Shown piece by piece: positions 57,442 to 64,000 of a stretch of 64,000 nucleotides of DNA; position 1 is the stretch's first letter, and each line of letters starts with the position of its first letter. The DNA comes from an uncultured beta proteobacterium. Its GTDB lineage: Bacteria; Pseudomonadota; Gammaproteobacteria; Burkholderiales; Burkholderiaceae_C. The notes beneath the pieces were generated by a model. It saw only the letters and a list, made by a program, of their open reading frames with translations. It made no database searches and was not told where the DNA came from. The position numbers and the translations under genes were made by a program. The DNA is taken from contig CAJAES010000009.1 of the NCBI GenBank assembly GCA_903938815.1, positions 1 through 64,000 of the forward strand. The letters are read 5' to 3'.

Positions 57442-58821
57442 CTAAGCGAGCCAGCCGTGCGTGTGCGCATCGGCCAGCGTGAGGTCGAGACAGCGGCGGA
57501 TCAGCGACATCATCTCGTCGATCTGGGCACGTGTGATAACGAGCGGCGGTGCGATGATCATCCGGTCGCCGACGGCGCGCATGATCAGGCCCTCGCGGAA
57601 GCAATGCCCGCGGCACACCATGCCCATGTCCAGTTCGGACGGGAACATCGCGCCAGTGGACTTGTCCTTCACGAGCAGCAGCACCGCCATCAATCCGCAG
57701 GTCTCGGCATCGCCCACGAGCGGATGCTCGCGCAGCTTGGCGTACTGCTCAGCAAGATACGGGCCGACGTCGTCGCGCACGTGCTCGACGAGCCGGGTCT
57801 CCTGGATCAGCCGGATGTTGGCCAGTGCCACCGCGCAGGCTACCGGATGGCCCGAGTAGGTGTAGCCATGGTTGAACTCGCCGCCGTGCTCGATCAGGAC
57901 CTTGGCGATGCGGTCGCCCACCATCACGCCGCCCAGCGGCACGTAGCCGCTCGTCACGCCCTTGGCGAAGGTCATGAGGTCGGGGCGGTAGCCCAGTGTC
58001 TCGCAGCCGAACCATTGCCCGGTGCGCCCGAAGCCGCAGATGACCTCGTCGCTGACGAGCAGGATGCCGTACTTGTCGCAGATGCGCTGGATCTCGGGCC
58101 AGTAGGTGGCCGGCGGGATGATCACGCCGCCGGCGCCCTGGATGGGCTCGCCGATGAAGGCGGCGACCTTCTCCGCGCCGATCTCGAGGATCCTGTCCTC
58201 CAGCCATCCGGCAGCCACGATGCCGAACTCGTCGCGGCTCATCGAGCGGCCATGTTCGTACCAGTAGGGCTGCTGGATGTGCACGATGCCTGGAATCGGC
58301 AGCCCGCCCTGGGCGTGCATGCCGCTCATGCCGCCCAGCGAGGCGCCGGCCATCGTCGAGCCATGGTACGCATTGACGCGGCTGATGATGACGCTGCGGC
58401 CGGGCTGGCCCATCAGGTCCCAGTAGCGGCGCACCATGCGGACGACGGTGTCGTTGCCCTCGGAGCCCGAGCCCGAGAAGAACACGTGCTTGAACTGCGG
58501 CGGCGTCACCTCCGACAGCAGCTCCGCCAGCTCGATGGCCGGCGGCGTGGCGGTCTGGAAGAACGCGTTGTAGAAGGGCAGCTCACGCATCTGGCGCGCG
58601 GCGGCTTCCACCAGCGCCTCCTGGCCGTAGCCGACATTCACGCACCACAGGCCGGACATCGCGTCGAGGATGCGGTTCCCGTCGCTGTCCGTGAGGTAGA
58701 TGTTGTCGGCCTTGGTGATGATGCGCGAGCCCTTGCGGGCCAGCGACTGGAAGTCGGTGAAAGGGTGCAGGAAGTGCGCGGCGTCGGCCGCCTGCCATTC
58801 GAGGGTGGTGCGTGCGTTCAT
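57442..58821 (-). CDS. Aspartate aminotransferase family (putrescine:pyruvate aminotransferase, SpuC-like)
   Basis: 'DEVICGFGRTGQWFGCETLGYRPDLMTFAKGVTSGYVPLGGVMV', adjacent to potF. Confidence 0.9.
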   Translation of the reverse strand: MNARTTLEWQAADAAHFLHPFTDFQSLARKGSRIITKADNIYLTDSDGNRILDAMSGLWCVNVGYGQEALVEAAARQMRELPFYNAFFQTATPPAIELAELLSEVTPPQFKHVFFSGSGSEGNDTVVRMVRRYWDLMGQPGRSVIISRVNAYHGSTMAGASLGGMSGMHAQGGLPIPGIVHIQQPYWYEHGRSMSRDEFGIVAAGWLEDRILEIGAEKVAAFIGEPIQGAGGVIIPPATYWPEIQRICDKYGILLVSDEVICGFGRTGQWFGCETLGYRPDLMTFAKGVTSGYVPLGGVMVGDRIAKVLIEHGGEFNHGYTYSGHPVACAVALANIRLIQETRLVEHVRDDVGPYLAEQYAKLREHPLVGDAETCGLMAVLLLVKDKSTGAMFPSELDMGMVCRGHCFREGLIMRAVGDRMIIAPPLVITRAQIDEMMSLIRRCLDLTLADAHTHGWLA

Positions 58822-58834
58822 GGCTTCGGGCCTT

Positions 58835-60205
58835 TCAGACGTGCAGCAGCAGGTGTTCGCGTTCCCAGGGCGAGATCACCTTCATGAACTCGGCGTGCTC
58901 GATCTCCTTGACCTCGGTGTAGACGGTCACGAAGTCGGCGCCCAGCACCGCGGCGAGGTCGGTCTCGTTGCGCAGCAGCGTGAGCGCTTCACCCAGGCTG
59001 CGCGGCAGCTGGAAGTCGCCTAGGTAGGCGTCCCCCTTGCACTCCGGCGAGGGCTCGATGCGCTGCTGGATCCCGAGGTAGCCGCAGGCCAGAGTGGCGG
59101 CCAGCGCCACGTAGGGGTTGGCATCGGCGCCGATCACGCGGTTCTCGATGCGGCGTGCCGCCGGCCCGGCCACGGGGCTGCGGATGCCGACCGTGCGGTT
59201 GTCGGTGCCCCACTGGATGTTGATCGGCGCAGCGTTGCTGCGCACCAGGCGGCGGTAGCTGTTCACGTAGGGCGCGAACAGGGCCATGGCGGCCGGGATG
59301 TACTTCTGCAGCCCCCCGATGTACCAGAAGAATTCCTTGCTGGGCGTGCCGTCCTCGTTGCTGAAGATGTTGTGGCCCGTGGTCTTGCTCACCACGCTCT
59401 GGTGGATGTGCATGGCGCTGCCCGGCTCACCGGCAATCGGCTTGGCCATGAACGTGGCGAACATCCCGTGGCGCAGCGCGGCCTCGCGCACCGTGCGCTT
59501 GAACAGGAAGACCTCGTCGGCCAGCCCCAGCGGGTGGGCATGGAAGAAGTTGATCTCCATCTGCCCGGCGCCGACCTCGTGGATGAGCGTGTCGACGTTG
59601 AGCTCCATGCGCTCGCAGTAGGCGTAGACATCCTCGAACAGCGGGTCGAACTCGTTCACCGCGTCGATGGAGTAGGCCTGGCGTGAGGTCTCGCTGCGGC
59701 CGCTTCGGCCCACCGGCGGCTTCAGCGGCACGTCGGGGTCGGTGTTGCGGGCAACCAGGTAGAACTCGAGTTCGGGCGCGACAACAGGGTCCCAGCCGGC
59801 GGCGTCGAAGCGCTCGCAGACCCGGCGCAGCACCGAGCGCGGCGCGAACGGGACGAGCTTGCCGTCGCGGTCATAGCAGTCGTGGATCACCTGTGCGGTG
59901 GGGTCGACCGCCCAGGGCACGATGCGCACCGTGCTGGGGTCGGGCCGCAGATGCATGTCGCGGTCGGTGGGGGTGATGACGTCGTAGTACGGGCCTTCTT
60001 CCGGGAACTCGCCCGTGACGCCCATCGCGACCACGGCTTCCGGCAGCCGCATGCCGCGGTCTTCGGTGAACTTCTGGCGCGGCAGGATCTTGCCGCGGGC
60101 CACGCCGGTGAGGTCGGGCACGAGGCACTCGATCTCGGTGACGCGGTTCTGGTCGAGCCATTGCTCGAGCTGGTTGAAGGACATCGGTTCGCGGGGGGGA
60201 CTCAT
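58835..60205 (-). CDS. puuA: Glutamine synthetase family, gamma-glutamylputrescine synthetase-like
   Basis: 'IECLVPDLTGVARGKILPRQKF', 'VAPELEFYLVARN', 'KPIAGEPGSAMHIHQSVV', 'NSYRRLVRSNAAPINIQWGTDNRTVGIR'. Confidence 0.92.
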   Translation of the reverse strand: MSPPREPMSFNQLEQWLDQNRVTEIECLVPDLTGVARGKILPRQKFTEDRGMRLPEAVVAMGVTGEFPEEGPYYDVITPTDRDMHLRPDPSTVRIVPWAVDPTAQVIHDCYDRDGKLVPFAPRSVLRRVCERFDAAGWDPVVAPELEFYLVARNTDPDVPLKPPVGRSGRSETSRQAYSIDAVNEFDPLFEDVYAYCERMELNVDTLIHEVGAGQMEINFFHAHPLGLADEVFLFKRTVREAALRHGMFATFMAKPIAGEPGSAMHIHQSVVSKTTGHNIFSNEDGTPSKEFFWYIGGLQKYIPAAMALFAPYVNSYRRLVRSNAAPINIQWGTDNRTVGIRSPVAGPAARRIENRVIGADANPYVALAATLACGYLGIQQRIEPSPECKGDAYLGDFQLPRSLGEALTLLRNETDLAAVLGADFVTVYTEVKEIEHAEFMKVISPWEREHLLLHV

Positions 60206-60216
60206 GGGGGCACCTG

Positions 60217-61041
60217 TCAGGATTCGGTTGTGGAAGCGGCGAGTGCTTCCACGGGTAAGGGGCCCCGCACCCGGTCACGGAACTGGCGGCGGTACTCGCG
60301 CGTCGCGTGCCCGAAGGCCCGCAGGATCTGCATCGAGACCGGGTTGTCGGCGGCACGCCATTCAGGGTGCCACTGCACGCAGAGGTTGAAGCCCGGGGCT
60401 TGCGGCCTCGTGAAGGCCTCCACCAGGCCATCCGGCGCATGGGCCTCGGCCCGCAGGCCCGGCGCCAGCACCTTGATGCCCTGGCCGTGCACCGAGTTGA
60501 CCTCGAATTCGGTGCGGCCCACGATGCCGGCCAGCAGGCCGGAAGGCACCGCGTGCAGGGCATGGGCCGGGCCGTACTGCACGGCCGCGGGCTGCTCGTC
60601 GTCGGCGCGGTGGTCGGCGTAGGGGCCGGCCTCCTGCACCGCCTGATAAAGGGTGCCGCCGAGCGCGACGTTGACTTCCTGCGCACCGCGGCAGATGGCC
60701 AGCAGCGGCAGGCCGCGAGCGAGGATCAGCGGGATCAGCGGGAGCGTCCAGTCGTCGCGCAGCGGGTCCAGGGGCAGGCTGCTGTCGTGCACCTCTTCGC
60801 CGAAGTGCCGGGGGTGGACGTTCGAGGGCGAGCCCGTGAGCAGAACGCCGTCCGCGAGGTCGAGCAGGGCCTCGAACTCCTCGGGCTCGACGCGCGGCAC
60901 GATCAGCGGCATGGCGCCCGCCAGTCGCACGGCCTCAAGGTACTTGCGGCCGGCGATGTGGAAAGGGTGCTCGCCCAGCATGCGGTTGCAGGCGGGAACG
61001 AGGACGATGGGCGGAGAGTTGGCAGCCATGTTGCGAGTCAT
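60217..61041 (-). CDS. puuD: Gamma-glutamyl-gamma-aminobutyrate hydrolase, PuuD-like
   Basis: Class I GATase-like 'LPLLAICRGAQEVNVALGGTLYQ', 'VNSVHGQGIKVLAPGL', 'CVQWHPEW'. Start 61041 or 61029. Confidence 0.92.
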   Translation of the reverse strand: MTRNMAANSPPIVLVPACNRMLGEHPFHIAGRKYLEAVRLAGAMPLIVPRVEPEEFEALLDLADGVLLTGSPSNVHPRHFGEEVHDSSLPLDPLRDDWTLPLIPLILARGLPLLAICRGAQEVNVALGGTLYQAVQEAGPYADHRADDEQPAAVQYGPAHALHAVPSGLLAGIVGRTEFEVNSVHGQGIKVLAPGLRAEAHAPDGLVEAFTRPQAPGFNLCVQWHPEWRAADNPVSMQILRAFGHATREYRRQFRDRVRGPLPVEALAASTTES

Positions 61042-62339
61042 CCCAGCATATCGCGTAGCCGGTACCACGCCATGCCCAGAACCAATGCCGGCGTGCGCAG
61101 CAGCGCGCCGCCCGGGAAAGGCCGGTGTTTCAGGCGGGCGAAGACGTCGAAGCGCGAGGCATTGCCGCCGATGGCCTCGGCCACCAGCCGCCCCGCCAGG
61201 CCCGTGAGCGCCAGGCCGTGGCCCGAGAAGCCCTGCAGGTAGTAGACGTTGGCGCTACCCGCCAGGCGACCGAAATCGGGTGCGCGGTTCATCGAGATGT
61301 CCACGAAGCCGCCCCAGGCGTACCGGATCTTCACGTCGGACAGCTGCGGGAAGGTCTTCACCATGCGCTGGCGCATGCTCTCGGCCAGGTCGCCCGGCGT
61401 GACCGTGCTGTAGCTGACGCGGCCACCGTAGAGCATGCGGTGGTCGGGGGTGGGGCGGAAGTAGTCGAGCACGAAGTCGGTGTCGCAGACGGCCGAGCGG
61501 CTGGGGATCAGCGCATCGGCGCGGGCCGGGTCCAGGGTTTCGCTGCACGCAATGTACGTGCCGACCGGCATGATGCGCGGCGCGAGCGCCGGCGCCAGGC
61601 CCTGCAGGTAGACGTTGCCTGCCAGCAGCACATGCCGCGCCCGCACATCGCCGACCGGGGTGCGCAACAGCGGCTCCGGCCCCGGCTGCAGGGCACTGAC
61701 CGGCGTGCCCTCGTACAGGCGCACGCCCGCTGCGGCCGCGGCCCGGGCCAGGCCCAGCGTGTACTTCAGCGGGTGCAGATGCCCCGAGCGCGGGTCATGG
61801 ATGCCGCTGTGAAAGCGCGGGCTGGCGATCCACCGGCCCACATCGGCCGGGGCCACGCGGGTGAGCGGGTAGCCGTAGACCGTGTCGATGCGATCGGCCC
61901 ATTCGGCCAGCGCACGGCCCTTGCCGGCGCTGGTGGCCAGACCGAGGTAGCCGTCCTGCCAGTCGCAATCGATGGCGAACTCCGCGATCCTGGACCGGAT
62001 CAGGTCCAGGGCCTCGATGCTCATCTGCCAGACGCGGCGGGCGTCCTCCAGACCGAGCTGCGCCTCGATGACGTCCTGATCGCACGCGAGGCCGTGGATG
62101 GCCTGCCCGCCGTTGCGCCCGCTGGCGCCGAAGCCGATCTCCCGGGCCTCGAGCAGGACGACATCCAGCCCCTGCCGGCGAAGTTCGATCGCGGCCGAGA
62201 GCCCGGCCAGGCCGCCGCCGACGATGGCGACATCGCACCGGGTGGACCCCGACAGCGGCGCGAAGGCGGCTCCGCGCGCCGCAGTGGCGGCGTAGTAGGA
62301 GTCCTTCGTCAGTTCGCGGTCGGTGTCCAGCAACGGCAT
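61038..62339 (-). CDS. puuB: FAD-dependent oxidoreductase, gamma-glutamylputrescine oxidase-like
   Basis: 'CDVAIVGGGLAGLSAAIELRRQGLDVVLLEAREIGFGASGRNGGQAIHG', 'YYLQGFSGHGLALTGLAGRLVAEAI'. True start 62339 (MPLLDTDRELTKDSYYA). Confidence 0.93.
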   Translation of the reverse strand: MPLLDTDRELTKDSYYAATAARGAAFAPLSGSTRCDVAIVGGGLAGLSAAIELRRQGLDVVLLEAREIGFGASGRNGGQAIHGLACDQDVIEAQLGLEDARRVWQMSIEALDLIRSRIAEFAIDCDWQDGYLGLATSAGKGRALAEWADRIDTVYGYPLTRVAPADVGRWIASPRFHSGIHDPRSGHLHPLKYTLGLARAAAAAGVRLYEGTPVSALQPGPEPLLRTPVGDVRARHVLLAGNVYLQGLAPALAPRIMPVGTYIACSETLDPARADALIPSRSAVCDTDFVLDYFRPTPDHRMLYGGRVSYSTVTPGDLAESMRQRMVKTFPQLSDVKIRYAWGGFVDISMNRAPDFGRLAGSANVYYLQGFSGHGLALTGLAGRLVAEAIGGNASRFDVFARLKHRPFPGGALLRTPALVLGMAWYRLRDMLG

Positions 62340-62362
62340 ACGATAGGCAGTGCCTTTCCGGT

Positions 62363-63670
62363 TCAGGCGGCGCGGCGCAGCGCCGCGCGGATGGTGCCGA
62401 CGATCCGGTCGATGTGCTCGCGCTCGATGATGAGCGGCGGCGACAGCGCGATGGTGTCGCCGGTGGTGCGCAGCAGCACGCCCTCGGCATAACAGTCGAG
62501 GAAGACGCCGAACGCGCGCTTGGCAGGCTCGCCCGGCAGCGGCGCCAGTTCGATGCCACCCACAAGGCCGATGTTGCGCACGTCGATGACGTTGGGCTCG
62601 CCCTTCAACGCATGGATGGCCTCCGCGAAGTAGCCCTGAACCTGTTGCGCACGGGTGAGCAGGCCTTCCTCGGCGTAGGTGTCCAGCGTCGCGAGGCCGG
62701 CGGCGCAGGCCAGCGGGTGCGCCGAGTACGTGTAGCCGTGGAAGAACTCGATCAGGTGCTCGGGGCCGCTCATGAAGGCCTCGTAAAGGTGGTTCTTCGC
62801 GATCACGGCGCCCATCGGCACGGCGCCGTTGGTCAGGCCCTTGGCCACGACCATCATGTCGGGCGTGACGCCGAAGGTCTGCGCGGCGAACGGGTGGCCG
62901 GTGCGGCCGAAGCCGGTGATGACCTCGTCGAAGATCAGCAGGATGCCGTGCTTGTCGCAGATGTCGCGCAGGCGCTGCAGGTAGCCCACCGGCGGCACCA
63001 GCACGCCCGTGGAGCCGGCCACGGGCTCGACGATCACCGCCGCGATGGTGGAGGCGTCGTGCAGCGCGCACAGGCGCTCCAGGTCGTCGGCGAGTTCGGC
63101 GCCGTGCGCCGGCTGGCCCACGGAGTAGGCGTTGCGCGCGGGGTCGTGTGTGTGCCGGATGTGGTCCACGCCGCCCAGCATGGTGCCGAACATCTTGCGG
63201 TTGGCGACCATGCCCCCGACCGAGATGCCGCCGAAGTTCACGCCGTGGTAGCCGCGCTCGCGCCCGATCAGGCGGGTGCGGTGCCCCTCGCCGCGCACGC
63301 GGTGGTAGGCCAGCGCCATCTTCAGCGCCGTCTCCACCGATTCCGAGCCCGAGTTGGTGAAGAACACCTTGCCCATGCCCTCGGGAGCCAGCGCCGCCAC
63401 GCGCCCAGCCAGTTCGAACGCCTTCGGATGCGCCATCTGGAAGGGCGGCGCGAAATCCATCTCCGCGGCCTGGGCCTGGATGGCCGCCGTGATCTTCGGC
63501 CGGCCGTGGCCGGCGTTCACGCACCACAGCCCGGCGACGCCGTCGAGGATCTCGCGACCCTGGTCGTCCCAGTAGTGCATGCCGGAAGCGCGCGCCAGCA
63601 GGCGCGGGTTCTTCTTGAACTGCCGGTTCGCCGTGAACGGCATCCAGTAGGCGTCAGAGAGCTTGTCCAT
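62363..63670 (-). CDS. Aspartate aminotransferase family (omega-amino acid:pyruvate aminotransferase-like)
   Basis: 'DEVITGFGRTGHPFAAQTFGVTPDMMVVAKGLTNGAVPMGAVI', 'MPFTANRQFKKNPRLLARASGMHYWDDQGREILDGVAGLWCVNAGHGR'. Confidence 0.9.
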   Translation of the reverse strand: MDKLSDAYWMPFTANRQFKKNPRLLARASGMHYWDDQGREILDGVAGLWCVNAGHGRPKITAAIQAQAAEMDFAPPFQMAHPKAFELAGRVAALAPEGMGKVFFTNSGSESVETALKMALAYHRVRGEGHRTRLIGRERGYHGVNFGGISVGGMVANRKMFGTMLGGVDHIRHTHDPARNAYSVGQPAHGAELADDLERLCALHDASTIAAVIVEPVAGSTGVLVPPVGYLQRLRDICDKHGILLIFDEVITGFGRTGHPFAAQTFGVTPDMMVVAKGLTNGAVPMGAVIAKNHLYEAFMSGPEHLIEFFHGYTYSAHPLACAAGLATLDTYAEEGLLTRAQQVQGYFAEAIHALKGEPNVIDVRNIGLVGGIELAPLPGEPAKRAFGVFLDCYAEGVLLRTTGDTIALSPPLIIEREHIDRIVGTIRAALRRAA

Positions 63671-63722
63671 GAGGCGGTCTCCAGGGTGACAACGGGCCAG
63701 CCCGCAGTCTAGACGCCCGGCG

Positions 63723-63735
63723 ACGCAATGTGCGT
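63723..63735. promoter_or_regulatory. Dyad ACGCA-ATG-TGCGT in divergent promoter region
   Basis: Perfect 5-bp dyad between aminotransferase gene and lrp-like gene; candidate operator. Confidence 0.35.
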
Positions 63736-63805
63736 GCGCGATAGGGGTGGGCGGACCCTAGGCCACGAACTATCATGCCGCCAGAGCACGGCGAAACGGC
63801 AGAAC

Positions 63806-64000
63806 ATGCGAAACACAGACGATCTGGTGCAACTGGATGCGATCGACGAAGCCATCCTGACGGAGTTGCAGGCCTCCGGGCGGCTGTCGAACCAGGATCT
63901 CGCGCTGCGCGTGCACCTGTCGCCCTCCGCGTGCCTTCGACGCGTGAAGGCGCTCGAGGACGCGGGCGTGATCGACGGCTACGTCGCGCTGCTCAATCCG
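63806..64000 (+). CDS. Lrp/AsnC family transcriptional regulator (truncated by window end)
   Basis: 'MRNTDDLVQLDAIDEAILTELQASGRLSNQDLALRVHLSPSACLRRVKALEDAGVIDGYVALLNP', read directly; runs off the edge. Confidence 0.93.
   Translation, partial: MRNTDDLVQLDAIDEAILTELQASGRLSNQDLALRVHLSPSACLRRVKALEDAGVIDGYVALLNP

Overview
High-GC (roughly 65-70% by eye) chromosomal window, most consistent with a Burkholderiales-type betaproteobacterium; this lineage call is inference from gene content and order. Main blocks: (1) 28-10587 (+), a near-complete Tad/Flp tight-adherence pilus locus, including a 56-aa Flp pilin absent from the supplied ORF track and a 13-bp perfect hairpin between flp and the prepilin peptidase gene. 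(2) 10662-16253 (-), a four-gene signalling cassette converging on the Tad locus: a bacteriophytochrome with an unusual His-to-Tyr chromophore-pocket substitution, an Rcp1-like single-domain response regulator, a REC-PAS-HK-REC hybrid kinase whose C-terminal receiver looks phosphorylation-dead, and a REC-PAS regulator. (3) A PEP-CTERM-type protein, tRNA-Ser(GGA) with terminator, DUF2237, SPFH/NfeD pair, an Orn/Lys/Arg decarboxylase and fabI. (4) A rimP-nusA-infB-rbfA-truB-typA core locus with a sigma70-like promoter and a leader terminator before rimP. (5) EamA transporter, WS/DGAT wax-ester synthase plus hydrolase, P-type Mg-type ATPase, SARP/AAA regulator, tannase/feruloyl esterase family protein, dusA, and an mtnA plus class II aldolase pair (putative DHAP-shunt methylthio salvage). 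(6) 46985-63670 (-), a tightly packed 13-gene polyamine uptake/catabolism cluster (Puu-like, three aminotransferases, two GS-like ligases, PotFGHI-like ABC importer, DUF3138 porin), divergent from a truncated Lrp/AsnC regulator at the window end. No CRISPR array, rRNA, transposase or phage genes were seen. The most novel-looking hypothesis is the atypical phytochrome phosphorelay next to the Tad pilus; second is the integrated polyamine operon with its own porin. All family calls come from reading motifs, not database searches.
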